In this document: positions 45,835 through 52,951 of the stretch, in pieces | How positions within the stretch are numbered: the first letter of the stretch is position 1 | Layout of the letters: each line of letters opens with the position of its first letter | Source of the DNA: Legionella sp. PC1000 | Lineage (GTDB): Bacteria; Pseudomonadota; Gammaproteobacteria; Legionellales; Legionellaceae | Length of the DNA: 64,000 nucleotides | Direction of reading: 5' to 3' | Assembly: GCF_014109805.1 (NCBI RefSeq) | Contig: NZ_CP059400.1 | Coordinates: 652,001-716,000, forward strand | The notes under the pieces: generated by a model | The model's input: only the letters and a program-made list of their open reading frames with translations | What the model was told of the DNA's origin: nothing | Databases searched by the model: none | Made by a program: the position numbers and the translations under genes

Positions 45835-46611
45835 TCATTTCAGTATGAAATCATCTACTGTCAGATTGAGCAATCTCAAGTATTTGTTGCTAATTGCTTT
45901 TTTTTCGATTGGAGGAATATACACTGTCGTTATTGAAGAAATAACCACTTGATCAAGATAGCTGAGTTTAATCCACTCTAGTCTTGGGGAGCAAGTGGGC
46001 AGGGAGGGTGCCTCATAAAGACAGATGGAGAAGTCTGCTGGATAATAACCACTTAGATAATCTTTTAGTATTGATAGATTTTTAGTTTTTTTCCCATCAA
46101 CTCTACCGAAGTTTGCAACCTGACAAAGTATTAAATGCGCATGGACATCGATGCATCGTTCAAATAATACCAACTCTGTAGCTTCTATCGAAAAACAACC
46201 CTGATCACCTGGGTCAATTTCAAGATCACTAAACAAGCAGTCCTGGGCTGATACTGCAGGTAAAATAATGGCTTCACCACCATTTTTTTTAATTTGTCTT
46301 ACTGCATTAAGTGCCGAGTCTGCAAAGAAAGTAGGATGACCGTAAAAAACAACGCATAAAATTGAAACCTTCTTATATTGTTCAATAATGTGATTTGTCA
46401 GAGACTGATATGCTTCAATTCTTTTTTCGCTGCTAAAATAGATAGAATCCAACGATTCAGAGTTTTTAGCTTCTCGTTGAATCCATTGTTTTAGGTTATC
46501 TTCATTTACAAGATAAAGTACCTTATCCGCATTTTGGATAACACGTTTTGTTTCTTCGGTTAGATGGGAAATCGATTTTATTCCCGATCCTACTACTATA
46601 AGTTTATGCAT
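45835..46611 (-). CDS. Borosin-type peptide alpha-N-methyltransferase (OphMA/SonM-like)
   Basis: The 258-residue protein has the tetrapyrrole-methylase fold. 'VVGSGIKSISHLTEETKRVI' (residues 6-25) is the SAM-fold entry. 'EKRIEAY' (62-68), 'VVFYGHPTFFADSALNAV' (87-104), 'LPAVSAQDCLFSDLEIDP' (117-134) and 'GCFSIEATELV' (138-148), then 'VYIPP' (230-234), match the OphMA methyltransferase domain almost block by block (compared from memory). Arg64, Tyr68 and Tyr90 fall at positions matching catalytic OphMA residues. Borosin enzymes methylate backbone amides of a peptide; in split borosins the peptide is a separate gene. Here the peptide candidate overlaps the start by eight bases. A cobalamin-type methylase is unlikely, as no partner genes occur. 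Confidence 0.75.
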   Translation of the reverse strand: MHKLIVVGSGIKSISHLTEETKRVIQNADKVLYLVNEDNLKQWIQREAKNSESLDSIYFSSEKRIEAYQSLTNHIIEQYKKVSILCVVFYGHPTFFADSALNAVRQIKKNGGEAIILPAVSAQDCLFSDLEIDPGDQGCFSIEATELVLFERCIDVHAHLILCQVANFGRVDGKKTKNLSILKDYLSGYYPADFSICLYEAPSLPTCSPRLEWIKLSYLDQVVISSITTVYIPPIEKKAISNKYLRLLNLTVDDFILK

Positions 46612-46789
46612 TAATTCGTTTTTGATTCTCTATGATATTGCTATCAACTTTGTAGGAATTTTGTATTGAAACTATTTTATTGGCATTAGCCTGTCTTTGT
46701 TTATTTTGATTGATATTTAAGAGTAAGTCTTTGTGGCTTATCAAATACTCATTCCCTACAGCATATTCAAGTTTGTCCATTAAACTCAT
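46604..46789 (-). CDS. Candidate split-borosin precursor peptide, 61 residues
   Basis: The start at 46789 has AAGGA seven bases upstream; an ORF to 46828 has no such signal. The stop overlaps the methyltransferase start, so both are co-translated. The N-terminal half ('MSLMDKLEYAVGNEYLISHK') is amphipathic, like a leader that binds the enzyme. The C-terminal half ('KIVSIQNSYKVDSNIIENQK') has Ile/Val and small polar residues that could be the methylated core. It lacks the LigA/Nif11-like leader reported for some bacterial borosins. The role is inferred from position and size only. Confidence 0.5.
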   Translation of the reverse strand: MSLMDKLEYAVGNEYLISHKDLLLNINQNKQRQANANKIVSIQNSYKVDSNIIENQKRINA

Positions 46790-46862
46790 TTGATATTCCT
46801 TATATTGAATTTGATAGCCATTGTACAAATAAAATTCTTATAGGTATAGCTTAAAAAAATAT

Positions 46863-46911
46863 TTGCAGTGATGTGCTCAATATGCTCTAATAAATACTCG
46901 AAACGAGTATT
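46863..46911 (+). promoter_or_regulatory. xis promoter with LvrR-like operator
   Basis: A -35 TTGCAG (46863-46868) and -10 TCTAAT (46886-46891) are 17 bp apart. Directly after lies the palindrome AATACTCG-aaa-CGAGTATT (46893-46911), which covers the expected start point. Its core, CTCGAAACGAG, matches the operators at 30410-30445. A repressor bound here would block xis, giving LvrR control of excision. Confidence 0.6.
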
Positions 46912-46942
46912 TTGATTTATGAGTTACAGGAGTTGAGAAATC

Positions 46943-47320
46943 ATGGGCAATATTCACCTAATCCCCCGACTAATTCGCTTAAGAGATGCACCAACCTATG
47001 TAGGTATGGATCGCCATCGATTTAATAAAGATGTCAGACCTAATTTAGTTGAAATTCCAATGGGAGTTCAGGGAGTTGCTTTTGATCGACTTGATTTAGA
47101 TGCTTGGGTAGACGATTATATACAGTGTAGTGGTCGTCCCGCGGCAGTTGAACGTAGGAGTTTGGAGTTATGGGACGAAAAAGAACGCCAGGGCTGCAAA
47201 AGCGTGGCAGCGTCTGGTGTATTGACAAAAAGGTCTTCGGACGACGACTTTGCGAAAGCACTAGTACTGACAACCTCGAAGAGGCGGAAAAGTATCTCGC
47301 AAGGCGTCTTGAAGAGATAA
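46943..47320 (+). CDS. xis: Excisionase-like recombination directionality factor
   Basis: The ribosome site is AGGAG before the ATG at 46943. The first 65 residues ('IPRLIRLRDAPTYVGMDRHRFNKDVRPNLVEIP', 'AFDRLDLDAWVDDYI') form a small AlpA/Xis-type winged HTH. The C-terminal half is basic. The last 151 bases overlap the start of int in another frame, a fixed layout in this ICE group that links the two products. It most likely tips the integrase towards excision. Confidence 0.75.
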   Translation: MGNIHLIPRLIRLRDAPTYVGMDRHRFNKDVRPNLVEIPMGVQGVAFDRLDLDAWVDDYIQCSGRPAAVERRSLELWDEKERQGCKSVAASGVLTKRSSDDDFAKALVLTTSKRRKSISQGVLKR

Positions 47321-48297
47321 GACTCGCAACAGTTTACGGTGTTCGCCCAAAGAGAACATTCAAAGAAGCTGCTACTAAATTTCTGATGGAAAACCAACAC
47401 AAGCGTAGTATCAGTGATGATGCTGGACGTTTACGAGAATTGGTGAAGTACATTGGTGATACGTCTATTGAAGCAATTCATATTGGTAGTTTGCAATCCT
47501 TTATTGAAGGTCGAAAAAAGGATGGCGTGAGTATGAGAACTATTAATCATGGTTTGAAAATAGTTAGGCGTATATTAAATTTAGCAGCTAGTGAATGGAT
47601 GGATGAATTCGGCTTAACCTGGTTAAACTCAGCGCCAAAGATAAAACTTTTACCTGAGCCAGATTTAAGGAAACCTTATCCATTAAGTTGGGATGAACAG
47701 CATAAGCTATTTCAGCAGTTACCGGAACATCTGAAAAATATGGCTTTGTTTGCCGTAAATACAGGGTGTCGGGATCGTGAAATATGTGAATTGCGCTGGG
47801 ATTGGGAAATACAAATTCCAGAATTGCCACACATCATCGTTTTTATTGTACCAGGTGAACTGGTCAAAAATGGAGAAGAACGGCTGATTGTTTGTAATGA
47901 AACAGTTCGGGAAGTGATAGAAGGGGAGAGAGGTAAACATCCTACTCATGTCTTTAGTTTTAAAGGTCGACCATTAAGTCGTATGTTATCGACTGGTTGG
48001 CGACAGGCTAGAGAAAAGGCGAAATTGCCTGAAGTAAGAGTGCATGATTTAAAGCATACCTTTGGTAGACGATTGAGAGCTGCAGGGGTAAGTTTTGAAG
48101 ACAGGCAAGATTTACTTGGGCATCGTTCAGGTAGGATTACAACTCACTATTCTTCAGCTGAGCTGCAAAGTTTATATCAAGCTGCGAATAAGGTTTGTGA
48201 AAATCGTAAAAGCGGAGTGATATTAACGTTATTGCGAAACCCAAAGAGTAGACCTGCCAGTCAAAATACTCTAAGGGAAAATCACGTAAGTTTGTAA
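47170..48297 (+). CDS. int: Tyrosine-type site-specific integrase
   Basis: This 375-residue recombinase joins the ICE to the tRNA 3' end. The N-terminal arm/core-binding region is residues 1-150. The catalytic core has 'NTGCRDREICELRW' (Arg I, about 198), 'VHDLKHTFGRRLRAAG' (box II, about 291) and 'LGHRSGRITTHYSSAEL' with the Tyr near residue 326. Box II reads H-D-L-K where most relatives have H-x-L-R; a Lys here is seen in this subgroup of integrases. The stop lies 91 bases from the tRNA end. The direct repeat and its position support an active enzyme. Confidence 0.92.
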   Translation: MGRKRTPGLQKRGSVWCIDKKVFGRRLCESTSTDNLEEAEKYLARRLEEIRLATVYGVRPKRTFKEAATKFLMENQHKRSISDDAGRLRELVKYIGDTSIEAIHIGSLQSFIEGRKKDGVSMRTINHGLKIVRRILNLAASEWMDEFGLTWLNSAPKIKLLPEPDLRKPYPLSWDEQHKLFQQLPEHLKNMALFAVNTGCRDREICELRWDWEIQIPELPHIIVFIVPGELVKNGEERLIVCNETVREVIEGERGKHPTHVFSFKGRPLSRMLSTGWRQAREKAKLPEVRVHDLKHTFGRRLRAAGVSFEDRQDLLGHRSGRITTHYSSAELQSLYQAANKVCENRKSGVILTLLRNPKSRPASQNTLRENHVSL

Positions 48298-48312
48298 TTG
48301 CGTGATCTAGGT

Positions 48313-48331
48313 CACGCAAAAGTCACGCAAG
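48313..48331 (+). other. Putative integrase arm-binding repeat, right end
   Basis: CACGCAA-aagt-CACGCAAG is almost the same as the pair at 4238-4257 near attL. A further copy in reverse, TTGCGTGA (48298-48305), and a near match, TCACGTAA, at the end of int lie just upstream. Clusters of TCACGCAA at both ends suit arm sites for Int or Xis. Confidence 0.42.
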
Positions 48332-48385
48332 AACTTTTGTATTAAAACAGGTAATCAACGTAACTTATTGATTTTAAAGGTCTAA

Positions 48386-48432
48386 ATTGGTGGGCCCACT
48401 AGGACTTGAACCTAGGACCAACGGATTATGAG
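48386..48432. other. attR: right 47-bp repeat within the tRNA gene
   Basis: It is identical to 4093-4139 and covers the tRNA from the CCA end to the anticodon loop. Integration at this place restores a complete tRNA, because the ICE brings its own matching 3' half. The crossover should lie inside this 47-bp identity, probably in the anticodon or T-arm part. Confidence 0.93.
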
Positions 48433-48464
48433 TCCGCTGCTCTGACCAACTGAGCTATGGGCCC
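48388..48464 (-). tRNA. tRNA with CAU anticodon (tRNA-Met or tRNA-Ile2)
   Basis: Read on the minus strand the gene runs GGGCCCATAGC...CCTAGTGGGCCCACCA, 77 nt with an encoded CCA. The acceptor stem GGGCCCA/TGGGCCC, D arm (GCTC...GAGC), anticodon arm GCGGA-CTCATAA-TCCGT and T arm (TCCTAGG-TTCAAGT-CCTAG) all pair. The anticodon is CAU. It is not the initiator, because position 1 pairs with 72. Elongator Met and lysidine-type Ile2 tRNAs cannot be told apart with confidence here. It is the ICE target. Confidence 0.93.
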
Positions 48465-48611
48465 GGAGAGGGGGTCATTTTAAACTTAATTTGTTTAATG
48501 TTCTAGTTTTTTTTGTGATTTTTTTAGGGATTTTCCTCTCCCATTCGGGAGAGGGTAGGAAAGGGTAAAGAGGTCACAAATCCTTTTTATCCTTCCTCTT
48601 TATTTGAATCA

Positions 48612-50477
48612 TTAACCTTCATCACCTTCAAGGAAACTTCTCAGTTTTTCTGAACGAGAGGGGTGACGCAGTTTGCGGAGGGCTTTGGCTTCGATTTGAC
48701 GAATTCGCTCACGAGTTACGTCAAATTGTTTGCCTACTTCTTCCAGAGTATGGTCGGTGTTCATTTCGATACCAAAACGCATACGAAGTACTTTGGCTTC
48801 TCTTGGGGTTAAAGTTTCCAGGATTTCCAGAGTTGCCTCGCGCAGGCCCTCAGCAGTGGCCATGTCGATTGGTGATTCAATGTTATTGTCTTCAATAAAG
48901 TCACCTAAGTGTGAATCATCATCATCACCCACCGGGGTTTCCATGGAAATAGGTTCTTTAGCAATTTTTAAGACTTTGCGAATCTTGTCTTCGCTCAATT
49001 CCATTTTTTCAGCCAATTCTTCGGGGGTGGCTTCACGGCCAGTTTCCTGAAGTATTTGTCTGGAAATTCGGTTGAGCTTGTTAATTGTTTCGATCATGTG
49101 TACCGGAATACGGATAGTACGCGCTTGATCGGCAATCGAACGGGTAATTGCCTGTCGAATCCACCAGGTTGCATAGGTAGAGAACTTGTAACCGCGACGG
49201 TATTCAAATTTATCTACTGCTTTCATCAAACCGATGTTCCCTTCCTGAATTAAATCAAGGAATTGCAAGCCACGATTGGTATATTTTTTCGCGATGGAAA
49301 TAACCAGACGTAAGTTGGCTTCAACCATTTCCTTTTTGGCGCGCCGTGCTTTAGCTTCGCCAATGGACATTTTACGGTTGATGTCCTTAATTTCGGCAAT
49401 CGTCAAACCATATTCGGCTTCGAATGCGACCAATCGAGATTGGATACGCAGAATTTCCTCGGCATATTCCTGGATACGGTCCACGTCGAGTTTTTTACCG
49501 TGTTTACTGGTAAGTGTGTTGAGCCATTCCATGTCCGTTTCTTGGCCTGGGAATGTATCAATAAACAGCTTTCGCGGAATACGCGCTTTTTCAATGCAAA
49601 GGCGCATAATACCACGCTCGAATTCTCTTATGTGGTTACGTAGTTGACGGAAATGACGTGTTAAACGATCAACCTGTCTGGAGGTCAGCTTGAGCTTTAA
49701 GAACGAGTCAGACATGGCTTCCAATGCTTTCAACGCCTTAGCGTGTTCTCTTCCAAACTCTTTTAATACAGCGGTTGCTTCTTGATAGGTATCGCGTAAT
49801 TCATCAAAATAAATTTTTGCTTGCTCTGGGTTTGGACCATCATCGACTTCCCCAATGCCCCCTTCACCGTCTTCATCTTCTTCATCATCAGAAAGAAGTA
49901 GATCATCTTGTCGATCTTCATCCAGCATGGAGCCAATGCTCGCAGCAGGAGCTATTTCATCTTCAACATCGGAGAAGCCACTAATAATTTCATTCAGACG
50001 AATTTCTTGAGCATTGAAACGATCATAATCGTCAAGCACTAACTGGACAGTTTCCGGGTAATTAGCCAAAGATTTAAGTACTTGGTAAATACCTTCTTCA
50101 ATGCGTTTTGCAATGCGAATCTCGCCTTCACGGGTCAACAGTTCGACTGTACCCATTTCACGCATGTACATGCGGACCGGATCGGTTGTACGGCCAGTTT
50201 CCTTGTCCACAGAAGCAAGGACCATTGCAGCTTCTTCGATATCTGGAACTTCTTCTGTATTGAGCAGAAGCGCCAGTTCATCATCGCCAGGCGGCAATTC
50301 AAATACTTTGATGTTCATACCTTCCAGCATGCTGATAATGACATCAAAATGTTCAGTATCGACTATATTAGGCAGCAAGTCATTGATCTGACTGTAAGTC
50401 AAATAACCTTGCTCCTTACCTAGGCTAATGACTTTGGTTATCTGTGAGCTTTGCTGTTCTTGATCATTTATGGTCAT
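48612..50477 (-). CDS. rpoD: Primary sigma factor RpoD (sigma-70)
   Basis: This is the housekeeping sigma subunit of RNA polymerase, 621 residues. Region 1.1 ('[21 protein letters not shown]') and 1.2 ('[21 protein letters not shown]', about residues 96-116) are followed by a long acidic non-conserved stretch ([11 protein letters not shown], about 195-215). Region 2 has '[37 protein letters not shown]' and region 4 '[30 protein letters not shown]'. The ATG at 50477 is chosen over an upstream GTG. It is normally transcribed from the rpsU-dnaG-rpoD operon, but here an inserted gene separates it from dnaG. Confidence 0.97.
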   Translation of the reverse strand: MTINDQEQQSSQITKVISLGKEQGYLTYSQINDLLPNIVDTEHFDVIISMLEGMNIKVFELPPGDDELALLLNTEEVPDIEEAAMVLASVDKETGRTTDPVRMYMREMGTVELLTREGEIRIAKRIEEGIYQVLKSLANYPETVQLVLDDYDRFNAQEIRLNEIISGFSDVEDEIAPAASIGSMLDEDRQDDLLLSDDEEDEDGEGGIGEVDDGPNPEQAKIYFDELRDTYQEATAVLKEFGREHAKALKALEAMSDSFLKLKLTSRQVDRLTRHFRQLRNHIREFERGIMRLCIEKARIPRKLFIDTFPGQETDMEWLNTLTSKHGKKLDVDRIQEYAEEILRIQSRLVAFEAEYGLTIAEIKDINRKMSIGEAKARRAKKEMVEANLRLVISIAKKYTNRGLQFLDLIQEGNIGLMKAVDKFEYRRGYKFSTYATWWIRQAITRSIADQARTIRIPVHMIETINKLNRISRQILQETGREATPEELAEKMELSEDKIRKVLKIAKEPISMETPVGDDDDSHLGDFIEDNNIESPIDMATAEGLREATLEILETLTPREAKVLRMRFGIEMNTDHTLEEVGKQFDVTRERIRQIEAKALRKLRHPSRSEKLRSFLEGDEG

Positions 50478-50579
50478 AGGCACTTCTCTAGGGACAATTG
50501 GACATTATCCTAAAAAACAATGAAATCTACAGCAGCACATACACTAATTGGATTGCTTGCTTCTTTAGGATTACAAAAT

Positions 50580-50607
50580 CTTATAATTATAAACCGGGAG
50601 GCTGCAA
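50580..50607 (-). promoter_or_regulatory. Putative rpoD promoter
   Basis: On the minus strand, TTGCAG (50607-50602) and TATAAG (50585-50580) are 16 bp apart, about 100 bp before the rpoD start. rpoD needs its own promoter because the plus-strand gene at 51063 separates it from dnaG. The rest of 50484-50757 shows no gene that I can support. Confidence 0.45.
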
Positions 50608-50757
50608 CATACCAGTAGTTTTTCATTGCTTTTTTCTGGACATCTTCTTTACAAGAGTCTAGCACATGATGGGACACTGCATGAGCTAAGGTTAATACCA
50701 ATTGCATTATCCAAACTCGGGCTGCTCCAGAACTTAGCTAGGTACCAGTTTAACAAG

Positions 50758-50956
50758 GAGTTCTTTTAGTATGTTTTGTAACTTTATTACTAACTCTTAT
50801 TCAGGAACCCGATATTCCCAAGCAACGAGAGCAAAGCCACAGCAACACGCATTGGTGTAAGTGCTGTTCCTAGTAAGTCCACGATAACTAAACTGACTTA
50901 AACGATGCATTTCGATATGACTCAAACGAGTAACCTCTCCTACAAGTAATTGCATG
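50758..50956 (-). pseudogene. Decayed copy of the dnaG 3' end
   Basis: Three blocks match dnaG in order. 50762-50786 (TTCTTTTAGTATG...GTAACTTTATT) fits the dnaG end at about 52962-52990. 50793-50831 (CTTATTCAGGAAC...CAACGAGAG) fits 53103-53140. 50834-50956 (ACAGCAACACGCATTGGTGT, then CTGACTTAAACGATG...AAGTAATTGCATGT) fits 53323-53472. Identity is roughly three in four bases by eye. Pieces between the blocks are missing and no reading frame survives. It is a relic of an older or duplicated dnaG, left when the gene at 51063 arrived. Confidence 0.8.
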
Positions 50957-51062
50957 TCTGAGTGGTTAATTCATTTTTTATACAAAATGTTCAAATAAAG
51001 CTATAATTACACTTGTCTATCGAATAAGTTTATTTGTCCTTTGCGGATTAAGAAGTATTAAT

Positions 51063-52949
51063 GTGAAAAATAGACCTAAACATTTTGTCGAGAAAATTAA
51101 TCGTGCTTATGAACTGGTTACAAGTATGAAGGAAGGATATGTTTGGCGAGGTTCTAGCGATTATAGTTTTAGCTATCCAGATGGAGTGCAGTTAAACACC
51201 AAAAAAATTATCGAGAAAGCGTCTCTTGAGGGGGATATTACTATATTGGATATTGGAACCTCAAATGGAGTATTTATTTCTGCGAACGATACGGAAATAA
51301 ACAAAGGGCTCAAACACAAGCATAGAGTGACAGTATACGGCATTTCGGCAACTGATGAACGTACTCCTGTTGATAATAATATACCTAATGAAAAATATTT
51401 TACTGGGAATGCAGAACATTTAGGAGATCCAAATTATAAAGAATTTAGAGGAATTGCCTCGCAGCAATTCGATTATATTTTTTCCAGCAAAACATTTATG
51501 CATTTGGTGGATCCAGTTTCTGCAATAATTGATGCTTACAATAAATTGAAGCCAGGCGGTACATTGGTAATCGATGAATTTACTCTCAAAGGGTGTGAAG
51601 GGCGTTTACAAGATATTATCACGCACCTAAGGCAACAAGGTCATTGTGTTGCCGTATCGTTAGATAATCAGACAGGCGTCATACACCAATTTTGCATAAA
51701 AAAGACCGACAAGTCCCTCGAGTTTCCTCTTGAATACGATGAGCATCGGATTGGTTATGTACCATTCCCTCAGCTAGAAAAGGACAACCGCAGTAATCTT
51801 GAAAAGATCGCTGCTGCACGAACTCTTCTTGAAAGTACGTTAGAGAAAGCCGAGTTATCTGCATTCAAGGAATTTGCTTCCCTTGAAGCCTTATTGAAAA
51901 GCAAACAATATCTCGCTCTCCCTCATAAACAGCAGGAATATTGCATACTCTACGTTGTTGCAAAAGAACTTAGTGCTTCTGCATCAAAACATCCATCACA
52001 ATTGAGTTCGACAAACAATTTTTTTACGAGTAATCCCATTTCATTACAAAAGATTCTTAATCTGAAACAATTATGTTTTGACAAGGGTGTTGAAGGTGGG
52101 CGTATTCTTTCTGGAGATTTATTTGGCGTGGGTTTAGGGAATATCTTAATTAACAGCAAATATCTTCCATTAGCAACCAGATTGAATTTGATCCGCTTAA
52201 CCGCCTGTCAAAATATGTTAAGCATGGATCTTGAAAATTCCGTAGAAAATGCAAAGGCGTTTGCTCAAATGAATGTTCGACTTAGTAAAGTAGACTATTT
52301 GCATAACGAGAGTCTTTTTAGCGCAATATGCGACACTTTATCTCAGCCCAGACCATCACAACCCATGAACGTGGTTATGGGTAGAAAATTTACTGAAAAT
52401 TCGCAATTTTCTGAATTAAGTCCTCATTTCAATGAGACATTAAAATTTCTTTATCAATACAAAGAGCATTTTTGTAATCAGTTACAAATAAAACTGGAAA
52501 ATTCTTCTTATAACTTCACGAAGATTACATGTATTGGTACTCCAGGTCATTATTCCTTCAATCTACTTGCAGAAAGCCATTATTCCGGGGACACGCCTGA
52601 AGAATTTATAATTCCAGCTTCCCAATTTCTTGCCATTATGAATCAGGCGTACAGTACTATCCATCGGCAAGAACTGGTCGCAGAAAAATTGCCTCTTATT
52701 TTTGATTCATCCACTTTGGTTGCTTATCTAAATAGTAATCTAGGAATCACAGGCATTACTACGCTTGATAGTTTGAGCCAGAATTGTATGGTAGAAGAAA
52801 TAAGCGGCACGGAGGATCATGATAGCTATAAAATTAGCGTCAAAATGGAACATTCAGAAGATGTTGAAGAGATTATGATTTCCAAAGAGGAACTCTCTGA
52901 ATTAATACAGCAGCAGCAAAGTGCGTCAATGGAGAGCGGTTTTTTCTAA
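51063..52949 (+). CDS. Protein with N-terminal SAM-methyltransferase domain, possible effector
   Basis: The GTG at 51063 is the likely start (the ATG at 51061 runs straight into a stop). A TATAAT at 51002-51007 lies upstream. Residues 55-200 are a class I methyltransferase: motif I 'ILDIGTSNGVFIS', then 'FDYIFSSKTFMHLVDPVSAI' and 'KLKPGGTLVIDEF' (motif post-I to IV). The remaining 400 residues have no known domain and are helical. The acidic C-terminus ('EDVEEIMISKEELSEL', then polar residues and 'SGFF') resembles Dot/Icm secretion signals with an E-block. It sits against the direction of the rpsU-yqeY-dnaG-rpoD genes, splitting them. Confidence 0.6.
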   Translation: MKNRPKHFVEKINRAYELVTSMKEGYVWRGSSDYSFSYPDGVQLNTKKIIEKASLEGDITILDIGTSNGVFISANDTEINKGLKHKHRVTVYGISATDERTPVDNNIPNEKYFTGNAEHLGDPNYKEFRGIASQQFDYIFSSKTFMHLVDPVSAIIDAYNKLKPGGTLVIDEFTLKGCEGRLQDIITHLRQQGHCVAVSLDNQTGVIHQFCIKKTDKSLEFPLEYDEHRIGYVPFPQLEKDNRSNLEKIAAARTLLESTLEKAELSAFKEFASLEALLKSKQYLALPHKQQEYCILYVVAKELSASASKHPSQLSSTNNFFTSNPISLQKILNLKQLCFDKGVEGGRILSGDLFGVGLGNILINSKYLPLATRLNLIRLTACQNMLSMDLENSVENAKAFAQMNVRLSKVDYLHNESLFSAICDTLSQPRPSQPMNVVMGRKFTENSQFSELSPHFNETLKFLYQYKEHFCNQLQIKLENSSYNFTKITCIGTPGHYSFNLLAESHYSGDTPEEFIIPASQFLAIMNQAYSTIHRQELVAEKLPLIFDSSTLVAYLNSNLGITGITTLDSLSQNCMVEEISGTEDHDSYKISVKMEHSEDVEEIMISKEELSELIQQQQSASMESGFF

Positions 52950-52951
52950 TT

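Larger units (their letters stand above)
4093..48432. mobile_element. Integrative conjugative element, IncP-like Tra/Trb type, ~44.3 kb
   Basis: The ends are two identical 47-bp direct repeats at 4093-4139 and 48386-48432, which match the 3' half of a tRNA gene. The right repeat is part of the intact tRNA and lies next to xis and int, the usual layout for a tRNA-integrating ICE. Between them are a complete relaxosome set (traK, oriT, traJ, traI), a coupling protein (traG), a mating-pair formation set (trbB-trbL, traF) and the Legionella lvrR-lvrA-lvrB-csrA regulators. Cargo includes AbiE toxin-antitoxin, type III restriction-modification, a HEPN protein and a borosin-like methyltransferase. 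All core transfer genes look intact, so the element is probably able to transfer. Confidence 0.93.

Noticed and set aside
45835-46611. Cobalamin or siroheme biosynthesis methylase
   Set aside because: It has the tetrapyrrole-methylase fold, but its motifs fit OphMA-type enzymes and there are no cobalamin or haem genes around it.
48535-48554. Hairpin CCTCTCCC/GGGAGAGG after rpoD as a terminator
   Set aside because: On the rpoD strand it is followed by A-runs, not T-runs, so it does not fit a Rho-independent terminator.
50082-50423. 113-codon ORF antisense to rpoD
   Set aside because: It lies wholly opposite a well-conserved coding region and has no support of its own.
50510-50707. 65-codon minus-strand ORF upstream of rpoD
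   Set aside because: It has no ribosome site, has odd composition and covers the likely rpoD promoter; it is probably non-coding.
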